Source: Calonectria ilicicola (taxonomy: Eukaryota; Ascomycota; Sordariomycetes; Hypocreales; Nectriaceae). From it: a stretch of 64,000 bases of DNA. Below are positions 10,839 through 20,191 of this stretch, piece by piece. The translations under genes were made by a program, and so were the position numbers. Each line of letters begins with the position of its first letter. The stretch's first letter is position 1. Below the pieces are notes generated by a model. It was not told the origin of the DNA. It saw only the letters and a program-made list of their open reading frames with translations, and searched no databases. The stretch covers positions 434,001 to 498,000 of the forward strand of contig CP085834.1 of assembly GCA_020809705.1 (NCBI GenBank), in the 5' to 3' direction.

Positions 10839-12806
10839 TCATTTAACCTTTCGAGCCCTAATTTGAAGAAAGATTACCGGGCATACAGAAAACACAAATA
10901 CTACCCCCGCCATAAACCCTCCACTTCCAATCAAGGTGAACGCCTCAAACATGTTGGGAAACCAAAATGGCCCAATCTAAACAACGTTAGCCGGCCTGCA
11001 GCAATTTTATATCGCAATCTACTTACAAATCCCCACCCATACCGAAGAAGGTTGACAAAAACTCCAATCTCGTCTGCGTGCTGAGGGTGACAATCCACGG
11101 CATCTGGATCTGATTAGTCTGCCATGAATAATATTAATTTCATGTTTGAATCTCACAGGTAATCAAGATAGTGGTTATGATTTGGTTGCCAAATCCAGCC
11201 AGGGCGATACCTATGAGAGGCGTAATATTCCAGTGCCCGTCTCGCGCATGTTGGAGCTGAATGGTGAAGACTAATAGGCCCGTAATAGCCATTGCAAACC
11301 CAAAATATGAACCCCAAAGTCGGTGCTCAGGCTCTGGATCGCTTCCAAGTTTCCTACGTCTGTGACTTTGTATTTTGTCGCTGATAAAGCCGCCAATGAG
11401 TTCGCCTGGGATAGACCTAGGATATTTGTGAACATGGAATGCACTCTGTAAAAACCGCCATATATATAGCAGACATACCCAACAATAGTTGCAAGGAACT
11501 GCAGCCCTAGCTGCTGCGCGTTGAAACCAAACTTTTCTTGAAAGGTTTGTGGGATCTCAACTGTCATCATGATGTTTGCAAATGCAAAAACATTGGTATA
11601 GCACCAAGCTGGTAATGCGATCGAGGCATACTTGACCAAGGTGATAGGCTGGTAGAATTCTCTTAAATGGAAGGGTTCATTATTTACTCGGCGCAAATTG
11701 AAATATTCATTCCAGAATGATGTTGCCGTCTTTTGGACCGGGTCGGTTGGGGGAGTCCAGATTGTTTCGGGGCTGAAAAGGAAGAATGCCACGAATTGGA
11801 ATCCATTGATCTATGACGATGCTTCTTGTCAAAGTTAGGTCTTGATGAAGCGAGATCGCACTTACGATAGCCAAGATCCAATAAATCCATTGCCAGCCGA
11901 GATGCTGCGTAACGAAACCCATCACGAGAGGGCCTGCTGCAGGTCTGCTTCACGTTAGCGCAAAAAGGTCAGGCGATTAGCACACTTGGTTTCTAGAAGG
12001 TTACCCAATCGAGATTAATAATCTAATATTGGTAAGTAAAATGGCGAGTCATTAATCATGGAGGACACTCACACCCAGATGCCCTGTCCAAACAATTAGC
12101 CTCATTTAGTTAGGGAGAATCGTTATTCTTACCATTTTTTGGCCCCTCTCATGAGCAAAAAAGCATTCTTCCACAACGCCACTCCCCAAAGCCCCGCCAG
12201 GGGATATGAAGAAGCCGACTAGAATCCGGCAAATCATCATTGCCCCATACGACTTGCTTTCCGCACAGCCAATGTTGCAAACAAGCGAGAGTGCTGTGGA
12301 GAGGAGCCATGATACTCGGCGACCATACCGATTTGAAAAAGGCATCCACAGCAACAGTCCGATCCCAAGCATCAAAATCTAATACGTTAAAAAATAGAAG
12401 CGAATGAAGGGTAAAAAGCGAAACGAACCTGGAATGAAGTAAGGTAGCTAGCATCTTGTGTGCTTTTGCCAAAATGTTCACCAAGGAGACCGAAAGCGGG
12501 AATGATGGCAGCTCCGGTAAACGTTGTCATGAATGCATGAAAAGAGACTATGAGTAAGTTGATGTTTTTCTGAACAACTGTTAGCTTTGTTATATTGAAT
12601 TGGGAGGCCTTTGAGACCTTCCAAGCTGACCAATTGTATGGATCATCATCGAATTGAGACGGGATTGGCTTCAGATCAATCGTGCCATGTCGCCTGAGGA
12701 GATAGTCGACGTGCTCAGCAGTAAGAGTTGCTTCCAGTGCAGCTTCAATATGAATCGCCTGTGCATCCGTGAACGCCGTTTTTGGATTGTCCATTGTATG
12801 AGCCAT
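10839..12806 (-). CDS. MFS permease, DAL5/anion-cation symporter type
   Basis: Nine exons rebuilt by eye: 12806-12429, 12378-12133, 12083-12073, 12022-12005, 11944-11866, 11810-11479, 11416-11157, 11103-11027 and 10976-10839. They total 1539 nt (512 aa), the normal length for this family, with every junction in phase. Family blocks are visible: DDPYNW near the N-terminus, NRYGRRVSW after TM2, GFFISPGGALGSGVVEECF, LGWQWIYWILAI, GELIGGFISDKIQSHRRRK and a C-terminal YAVDCHPQHADEIG block. DAL5-type permeases import small organic anions such as allantoate, ureidosuccinate, vitamins or dipeptides at the plasma membrane. Exons 3 and 4 are only 11 and 18 nt. Whether it serves the neighbouring cluster is unknown; the family is more often an importer. 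Confidence 0.88.
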
Positions 12807-12885
12807 GTCTACTGTTCTGGCAAGTACAAAACTCGTTTAGGTCATGAACTGCTAGGGAACAGAAAATACATATATATCGTGAGGA

Positions 12886-13215
12886 TTAGAAAGTATGAAT
12901 TAGTGCGTAGACTGACAAGGTTAGATTCGTCCAATCGGACACAATCCTTCGGATCGGATGTGGACTCCGCTTGTCTAAGCACAGGCGGGTTGGAGCAAGC
13001 CAGTACTCACGGTACCCCGCACCACGAAGGATGTGCCTTCCAGCCTCATCTGCCATCTCATAGGCTTGATTTATAAGACTTTCTTTGAGCAAAGGATCAA
13101 AAAGGAACATTGGCTCTGGACTCGAACGCGCTTTGTCATGGCCACATGAAGTGCCAGTATCCCAATTTCGATGGAACGTCTGGGTACGAAAGGAATCAAT
13201 TGTAAACCCTCCCAT
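12886..13215 (-). CDS. hypothetical small protein or gene fragment
   Basis: A 109-codon frame that begins with ATG, just upstream of the permease on the same strand. It contains an acidic/helical stretch (DPLLKESLINQAYEMADEAG). A second open frame continues upstream on the minus strand to 13486. I do not recognise a family. It could be a remnant of a larger gene or chance. Confidence 0.25.
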   Translation of the reverse strand: MGGFTIDSFRTQTFHRNWDTGTSCGHDKARSSPEPMFLFDPLLKESLINQAYEMADEAGRHILRGAGYREYWLAPTRLCLDKRSPHPIRRIVSDWTNLTLSVYALIHTF

Positions 13216-13535
13216 CGCTTTTCAAAATCATACTGGCTGGCTGTTTCCTGGAGAAAGCGGGGAATGCTGCAAAAGGCCGGGGTAATGCGTTGGAGATCTG
13301 GGGAAACCCGGGGTACCTAAAATACCTCCGTCGGATGAACTCATGCCCATGTATTCCCGCCGGATTGTGCATGGTAGCGTCCATTCTAGGCGTCGGCAGG
13401 CGGTATTCGGCCTGAACCGATCGTAGATACCGTTTCCTAATTGTCACTTCGGTCCTGTAATGTCCGCGAATAACCCATTTTCTCATGTTGATGACAAATA
13501 TCTAACAAAAAGAATCCCATACATCATTAAAACAA

Positions 13536-13768
13536 GAGGTTTCCTACACGTACATACATTTTGCTGGGTGCACACAAAAGCGCATGAATCTAATATCAAA
13601 ATAAAAAAACAATAATAAAATAAATAATTTTATATATATTTCTAAAATTATTTATAATAAAATAAATCCAGGGTTTAATCCTTTCTTCAAACTATCTTAG
13701 AATTTTCTAAAAGGCTTTAGCTAAATAGTTTCATATATGCACCTAGCAAAATTTATACGAAATCCTAA
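13536..13768. mobile_element. MITE-like element, copy 2 (diverged, inverted relative to copy 1)
   Basis: The left end (ACATTTTGCTGGGTGCACAC) matches the right end of the copy at 952-1134 read in reverse. The right end (TGCACCTAGCAAAATT, minus strand TTTTGCTAGGTGCA) matches its left end. An interior stretch (CTTTTCTAGAAAAG in copy 1, TTTTCTAAAAGG here) is also shared. The interior is longer and more AT-rich. Several differences from copy 1 are C-to-T or G-to-A changes, as repeat-induced point mutation would leave. Confidence 0.55.
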
Positions 13769-14634
13769 CTAATTAATATTCTACACCCTCTTCTTAGTCG
13801 TAAAAATAGGCAGTCCCGAAACGCACACTTTCCCTATTGGTATTTATCATAGGTTTCCTACAAAAAGTACCAAAGTGCATAAGTAAGAGATTCAGCGTGC
13901 AAGAAAATCGGATACCAAGTTCACATGTCCCAAAGAGGAACTACGATATTACAACGGATTGGAAAGTGAAAATCGGGAGTCCTGTTTGCTTTACATTTAG
14001 GCGCTATCACCTGCCAACTTGCTAGTACGACCGTTTTCAATGTCGATTTAATCTTATTAATTCTAAGCCGACTCTCGAATAGTGGGTTCATGTCCAGAAT
14101 GAATCCAATGAACTAGCCTTGTTTAGTTTGTGAACTATCTGACGATGATGGACGGCAAAGGCCATTTTCCTTCCTATCTACACGCGTTTGAAGTGTCTAC
14201 TGTGCCTTTAACGCGTCATCCTCCGTGTCGCCATTACGGAAAACGTTATACTTGGCCGGAGCGATAGCTGAAATGGCTTGTTTGGCGAACAGAACCATAA
14301 GCCCACCGTGACCGCCTTTTTTCATCTCCTGGCAAAAGCATCGAGATCAGCATCATGAACAAATGACCCCATTTTTGGGTTATCATCCCTAGCTCCTGCT
14401 TCTGGAAGAAAGTTACAACAGATATCACGTTAAGCCAAGATAGCGAGCAATTCTTTATAGGCTGCCCATTTTCGTACCCTAGGATATGATGGATTTCTCT
14501 CATGTAACTAACGCCCCGACCAAACAGTGAAAGAATAGCATACCTCCGACTATAGAGACCTTATCTGTTCTATATTGCGGGCCATTTATTAGGCTAATCA
14601 TAGTTTGAGAGAAGTCCTACCCTTGTCTAACATA
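13769..14634. other. intergenic, no gene recognised
   Basis: Short frames only, including an 85-codon minus frame at 14246-14503 without recognisable features. Contains the downstream region of the HET gene. Confidence 0.4.
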
Positions 14635-17600
14635 TCAAATAAATGTGTACAACTGATTTGGTAGCTCCATTATTTCCCACATTCCTCTGACCTTTTTTAG
14701 AACTCGATAAGTTGGGCGAGCCTTGTCATAGCGGTCAGAAAGATACTTCAGAAGTTTTTCATCCCTCACAGGTTCAGCGACAATGCCCTGCTCCAGGCTT
14801 CGCACCGTCATCTCACATGGCTGATAATCAGGCTCCGGTGGCTCGCCTTGTCTTGTAACAACCTGGGACATTTGTCTTTTTAGCTGTTGGGACTCTTTTC
14901 CTGATGATTGGGATGTGGAGCATAATTCAGGATCATTGGATCGCTGCACTCTTTCGACCACCCAACATATACTCATACTTCTCAACTTCGGATGAGGGAG
15001 CATTTCCCATTCCGAATTGTAAGGAGTAGATACAATGCATGGCCCATCGACATCGAAGGCAGATGCAAGGGATTCAACGTGACTTTTCTCTTGCGAAAAT
15101 TCAGATTTACTATCAGCCAAGCGAAAGCTAAAGGCCGTTATAGACCCAGGGTTAATATCTGGGTAGCCCCCGCTCCGCTTGCCTTCCAAAGTAGCTGAAA
15201 TCATAGCTTCTAAAGCAAAGATACCTAGCATTTGTCGCCCCATCTGCTTTTCTAGGATTGACTTGGTCTTCACAGTCGGTTTTGAGCGAGGGTTCGAATG
15301 AGACCTGGATCTTCTAGCCCCCATACTGGAGGGCTCTCCATTTTCTTGCACGTCCGAATCCTCCGAATGAGGAACAATTTGATTCTCATCGCAATCGCTG
15401 ATTTCGGTATCCTCATCAGTTTCTATATCCGGCATCATTGTGATTGGGTTAGTGCTGCGTTGATATCGGCCTGCCCAGATATATCCGTCCGCCATAACAC
15501 GATCAAACAGCCACACCTGGAGATATTGTCGATCAGGACCTCTATCAAGTTTCAGACTCTCAAAGGGGCGAGATATAACATCAGGGTGATCAAAAAGAGC
15601 TTCAGTAACTACATCTGGCAGTGGTGGGCTCTCATCCCCAACCTCGTCGACTCGCATAGACTGCCAAATACTGTTGGCCACGCCTATTGCCGTTGGCTCA
15701 GTATCTTTTTGATTCATGAGGCACCTCAGGATATCAAAGAAGATTCGCCCAATGCAGGTTTGCATCTCTGAACTTTGCTCGACGCGCTCAGGCATCAGAA
15801 CTGGTATAATTCGAAATCCGGTCATATCGATATTGTTCAAAGAATTCATCTCTTCAACGAGCGAACGGCCTTGTCGGAATTTAGATGTTGTTATTCTTCC
15901 CATTTCTGCTACGATTCTTTCGCGACGAGCTTCATAAGCTTTGTCTCGTTCATTCTCTGGGACCTCTGAAGCTAGTCCGACACACTTCATTCTCTCCCAG
16001 TCCTCTTCCCATTTGAACTTTACTGGCGTGAGATCGATTTTGTTTTCGACTATCCAATTGTAGGCCGGAAAGTCAAACACAGCAGAGCTGCGAGTAAAAT
16101 TCTTTTGTCTGACCCCATGGAGACTGTGTACCATAACATAGTCCGAAGCGCCAGGATTGGTATCAAAAGGGCTTAGCCACGCAGGGCTACTTCGGATTAG
16201 TCCTGCTTGAGATGAAATCCGCATATCACCCCAGGGTGCATAAACTTCGGGTACCAAAAGTGAAAAGTCTCCATTAAGAATAGCCAAGGTCAAGAACCCC
16301 ACTCGAAGAGACTTGCAGTGTTTCTCCGCCTTGTTCGTATCAAGACGAATCTCATAGCCGCACATATTAGCCATTATGGCGATTAGGTCTTTCACATCGC
16401 GGCACTCTCTGGATTTGAGAAGGGTTAAGGCCCCGGCGGCTTCCACTCTTGATCGCTTAGAAATACCGCATGGATATAGTACGGTCCATTTAATGCTTAG
16501 ATGATTTCCGGGCAATAAGATGGGGTGCAACTTTTCAGCTTTGTTGACAATGCTCGCAGAGCGTTGAAATATAGAACTGTGTTCATCCATAGACGCGAGG
16601 TCCAATTGAGGACCTTGTAAAGCCATGAATGAGTTGTACTGCACCAATTGCTTGGCCTCTTCGATGAGTCTTCGGAAGTCCATGACCGAGACACACAATA
16701 TTCTGGATTGAAGACCCCGATCTTCTGAGAGCAGAGAATTTCGGGGCAGCCCAAAGGGCTTTGTGCCACCGAGTTGAAATTCTGACGGAAAAGAAATGCC
16801 GTTGGCCCTTCGAAAAACAAGAAAAAGCCGATCTCCAGCACTTAATGACTCCTGGACAACCCATGCGCGTGTATACCAGAGGTCTTCACAGACCTGTTCA
16901 AAGAAGCGGAGGAGCTGGTCGAAATCATGGGCCCGCCCTCGCCCATATCTTTGGGGATCGAGTGCGAACCGAATTGCGTCGATTTGTGATTGGCTTGAGA
17001 GTTCAACGGAATGAAGGCCCGCGGTAACCATTGCGCGACTGTATAGGATATCCATGGCTTGAATGCCAATTTGCTGTTCATCCTTGTCCTCTTTAGGACT
17101 GGTATCCTTGGGCTGCGGCAAACATTCTTGATCAATCCAGATCATTCGAAGTCCAAAGGAAATAGCGGCGTCGACAGCACGATCGATCACATCATCCAAA
17201 GCGCGGTTCGCTCTAACAGTGCCATCTAAATCGCGTACTTGATAGTTTCGCTTTTCTTCTATTATTTTCCCGTTTGCATCCTTGATCAGCTGCGGCCAGC
17301 AATATGATATAGCAAGAAAGTGATAACAGTTATCCTTCATATCATACCGAATATGAGGCAAACTATCTCTTGGTCTAAAAAGGCGAAACTTTGTTGGTCT
17401 CCACTTGTGAGGAAACTCTGGACACGATGAGCAGATTTCGCACTCCTTCTCGTCCTGGTGTGGAGTTTGGCCTTCGCCCTGCTGTGATTCCCTTGCTTTG
17501 CCTTTACCTTTCCTATCTTTTGGCTCATCACTATTCTGGTTTGAAATCCCCATGGCAAACTGGAGCATGCCATCTTCATCGTCACTGTCGTAGCCATTAT

Positions 17601-17769
17601 TTATAAGGTTTGTATCATCAAACACCAGGAATTTGCAATCTTTCAAGGCCCATTTGTATGTCTCGTATCGTTCCACCCGAAACTCGGCAAGCCGCGGAAC
17701 CTGTTCCATTTCGGTGGATCCAAATGGGGTGTTCGCCCCTTTGATATCATTCTTCATTTTTTCCATCAT
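14635..17769 (-). CDS. HET-domain (heterokaryon incompatibility) protein
   Basis: A single exon of 1044 aa starting at ATG ATG. The HET motifs are in order: AISYCW at residues 153-158, MIWIDQECLPQ at 209-219 and WYTRAWVVQESL near 300. Residues 60-110 are acidic and polar, and a second polar stretch (SDVQENGEPSS, then RRSRSHSNPRSK) lies near residue 820. HET proteins are cytoplasmic or nuclear triggers of cell death when unlike fungal strains fuse, and related proteins are thought to act in innate immunity; the HET domain resembles a TIR fold. The region after the domain (about 700 aa) is not recognised. There are no visible NACHT, ankyrin or WD repeats, so the recognition part is unknown. The specific role is inference. 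Confidence 0.88.
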   Translation of the reverse strand: MMEKMKNDIKGANTPFGSTEMEQVPRLAEFRVERYETYKWALKDCKFLVFDDTNLINNGYDSDDEDGMLQFAMGISNQNSDEPKDRKGKGKARESQQGEGQTPHQDEKECEICSSCPEFPHKWRPTKFRLFRPRDSLPHIRYDMKDNCYHFLAISYCWPQLIKDANGKIIEEKRNYQVRDLDGTVRANRALDDVIDRAVDAAISFGLRMIWIDQECLPQPKDTSPKEDKDEQQIGIQAMDILYSRAMVTAGLHSVELSSQSQIDAIRFALDPQRYGRGRAHDFDQLLRFFEQVCEDLWYTRAWVVQESLSAGDRLFLVFRRANGISFPSEFQLGGTKPFGLPRNSLLSEDRGLQSRILCVSVMDFRRLIEEAKQLVQYNSFMALQGPQLDLASMDEHSSIFQRSASIVNKAEKLHPILLPGNHLSIKWTVLYPCGISKRSRVEAAGALTLLKSRECRDVKDLIAIMANMCGYEIRLDTNKAEKHCKSLRVGFLTLAILNGDFSLLVPEVYAPWGDMRISSQAGLIRSSPAWLSPFDTNPGASDYVMVHSLHGVRQKNFTRSSAVFDFPAYNWIVENKIDLTPVKFKWEEDWERMKCVGLASEVPENERDKAYEARRERIVAEMGRITTSKFRQGRSLVEEMNSLNNIDMTGFRIIPVLMPERVEQSSEMQTCIGRIFFDILRCLMNQKDTEPTAIGVANSIWQSMRVDEVGDESPPLPDVVTEALFDHPDVISRPFESLKLDRGPDRQYLQVWLFDRVMADGYIWAGRYQRSTNPITMMPDIETDEDTEISDCDENQIVPHSEDSDVQENGEPSSMGARRSRSHSNPRSKPTVKTKSILEKQMGRQMLGIFALEAMISATLEGKRSGGYPDINPGSITAFSFRLADSKSEFSQEKSHVESLASAFDVDGPCIVSTPYNSEWEMLPHPKLRSMSICWVVERVQRSNDPELCSTSQSSGKESQQLKRQMSQVVTRQGEPPEPDYQPCEMTVRSLEQGIVAEPVRDEKLLKYLSDRYDKARPTYRVLKKVRGMWEIMELPNQLYTFI

Positions 17770-18814
17770 TGATAAAAAAACATATGATGCTAAAACAAAG
17801 TAGAAGGTAGGAAATACATGAAATGGGCCAAGTGGAAGATCAGTGCAATCTCGGAGCGATTTTTAGCGCTCTTAATATGCCGTAAAACCAATGCCTTGGC
17901 GCACCATGCTGCCTTGCGGCTAGTATCACCTTGCATTGCGTGGCCGCCTTGCACTGCCTGGCTGCCTAGTACTTCACAGTATGTTTGTCATCACATGCAG
18001 CGGGTTGTGCTGCGACTGTGGCGTTGGCGATGAAATAGTGAGCCCAGTGGAGGCCTCAAGCCTCGACAGGCTACCAATGGTTCGCTTTATTGGTGCCTTG
18101 GCACTTACTGGTGCTGACTTGTAGGTAGCGGAGGTAGAAATGTGTACCGCATGTAAGAATAAGCCACTTTTTATATTCTGGTTCGATTCATGCATGGTGA
18201 CGTACATTTTAGATTCTTCACCCACTGACTATTCTCCACGTCGTTTGGGATCGGAACAAGATAGGCAACACTCAGCGTTCTCTTTGGCTACCTAGAGGCA
18301 ATAAGGTTCTTCAAAGGCAGAAATCGTATGCTGAATCGATTATATTGACACGGCAGATGAATGAACAATATTTGCTGGAATGGTGAGATTCAAAACGCGC
18401 ACCTGTGGTAGTGGTAGACTTCGATGGACCCATGATGTCCAACTAAGAACGATTTGGGTGTCTCTACAGCTGTGATAAGCGCACAGCTGCCCCACGCTCC
18501 TATCTCGCGGTGCGAGCCAATTTACGATACGCATAATGAATCTGCAGGATGACCGCATCATGATGCCAAACCTGGCTATTTATGGGATTTTGGCCAGGAT
18601 CCTTGAACAGGGAGTGGGGAGTGGGGGCTCAGCTCAGCATCTGACTCAAACAAATATCTGCCGCAAAATCAGCAGAGCTGCATTATATACTAAAGTACTA
18701 GTGGCGCCAAGAGATACGAGAATTCCCTCATTAGATGTTTGTTGGTGCGCATTCTCCACTCCGTTTGACAACCCACGACATCAAACTCTCCCTTCCTAAC
18801 AAATACGAGTTGCT
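17770..18814. other. intergenic, probable divergent promoter
   Basis: About 1 kb between the divergently transcribed HET gene and the membrane-protein gene. 17890-17970 holds imprecise tandem copies of a CTTGC(A/G)-containing unit (ccttggcgcaccatgctgccttgcgg and similar). No gene is seen. Confidence 0.4.
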
Positions 18815-20050
18815 ATGGAAGACACGACAAGTCCTACTACTTTTGAAATTACATCCACTATTGTAATAACTGAATATCACAGAGAAATATGCGGCATCAA
18901 CTCTCCCGACAATTTTTTACAGCCGGATCCCGACATCGCCGGAATCGGGATTATGATTTCCTTCGTTTTCATTGGCAGTCTCGTGATGATACTCACTGGC
19001 GCCTTTGTCGTGATAGACAATAGCTGGCTTCATCGATACCTTCTCTGGCTCATACGGCAGTTGCAACCGGCTAACAAGCAATCCAGGGCTGAAATCAAAC
19101 ATCATACAATGGAGAATAATGACGATCGAAGCCGAGTTTCTTTGCTAAGTACTGTGGCAATGGCAATTGGTGACACGCAAACCATCACTGGTATTGCAAT
19201 TTTCATCGCATCTCAAGTAAAAAATGATATTTCGCAATACCACTATATCATGTGCGAGCAAATGATATGGCTCGCCAATACCGCTTCTACCGTGGCACTT
19301 GATGCCACCAATAGAGGAGAAATCAATTTCGTAAGCTCACCTGCAGCCTCGAGAGTGGTTCGAGTTATGCTGGGCCTCACTTTATTTATAGCTGCACTGG
19401 TTATAGGGTTTCGAAGAGATGATCGCTTGTGGTATATTGACAGGGCAACGAGAGATACATTCTGGTGGAACATGGAAGACCCTGTCGTTCGCTACGACAT
19501 TTTCCTGTTAATTATCGATACGATGCAAACTATTATGAACATAGCCTCTCTGTGGCCAAAGGGTGCGAAAAGGTTCTATGAAGGATGCGAGAATACCCTG
19601 AAAGGTAAATCCGGATTTGCGTATCCCTTAAATAATCTTATAGGGAAATTTCAAGTTACCATTTCCAAAAAAGGCTATCTTTCCTCTGTGCCAAAAACAC
19701 GAATACAATGGATTATTCAAATTATTGTCTCGGCTTTCTGGATCACGTTATGGATTCCTATGGCTATCACCTACTTCATTGCATTCTCACAGACCGGTAG
19801 CTATTTATTCAACCTCTCCTCGTTTGTTTGGGGTGTGAATCTTTTATATAAATGGCGTAGGGAAGCCAAGAGTTGCATGCTACCGGGGAGCAAGATACAG
19901 GAGGATGAGTGGAGTTTCGGGCAGATCGTTCCGATAGTCTTGCTCCTCGGTCCATTGATTGTCTCTGTGGATGTTTGGGCTGGTAATTATTTTCAAATCA
20001 ATGGCGGAATTCTTATGCTAACAGGTTCACAGATGCGTGTCTACAATTAA
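18815..20050 (+). CDS. fungal multi-pass integral membrane protein
   Basis: A single exon of 411 aa. Residues near 38-46 contain PDIAGIGIMISF, a block I associate with a large unnamed family of fungal integral membrane proteins. Hydrophobic segments are visible at about residues 44-66, 112-132, 186-205, 225-245, 293-315, 325-345 and 372-392. There is no signal peptide or catalytic motif. A loop near residues 95-105 is polar. I cannot assign a function. It is divergent from the HET gene, which may be coincidence. Confidence 0.7.
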   Translation: MEDTTSPTTFEITSTIVITEYHREICGINSPDNFLQPDPDIAGIGIMISFVFIGSLVMILTGAFVVIDNSWLHRYLLWLIRQLQPANKQSRAEIKHHTMENNDDRSRVSLLSTVAMAIGDTQTITGIAIFIASQVKNDISQYHYIMCEQMIWLANTASTVALDATNRGEINFVSSPAASRVVRVMLGLTLFIAALVIGFRRDDRLWYIDRATRDTFWWNMEDPVVRYDIFLLIIDTMQTIMNIASLWPKGAKRFYEGCENTLKGKSGFAYPLNNLIGKFQVTISKKGYLSSVPKTRIQWIIQIIVSAFWITLWIPMAITYFIAFSQTGSYLFNLSSFVWGVNLLYKWRREAKSCMLPGSKIQEDEWSFGQIVPIVLLLGPLIVSVDVWAGNYFQINGGILMLTGSQMRVYN

Positions 20051-20183
20051 TTAAACGACTCGAGGGACGACGAATACATGCGGTTATTTGTCGCGTTACT
20101 ACGGAGATTTTTCAATCAGATAAATAAACCTCCACAGCCGAGAATAGTCAAGACTATTGGTAGTATTTTGTATAATCCTTCAA

Positions 20184-20191
20184 GGTCTAGG
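20184..20191. repeat. 8-bp target-site duplication, left (GGTCTAGG)
   Basis: Identical to 23274-23281 on the other side of the hAT element; 8 bp is the hAT hallmark. Confidence 0.92.

Noticed and set aside
15298..15771. 157-codon plus frame opposite the HET gene
   Set aside because: Antisense shadow of a gene with clear HET motifs.
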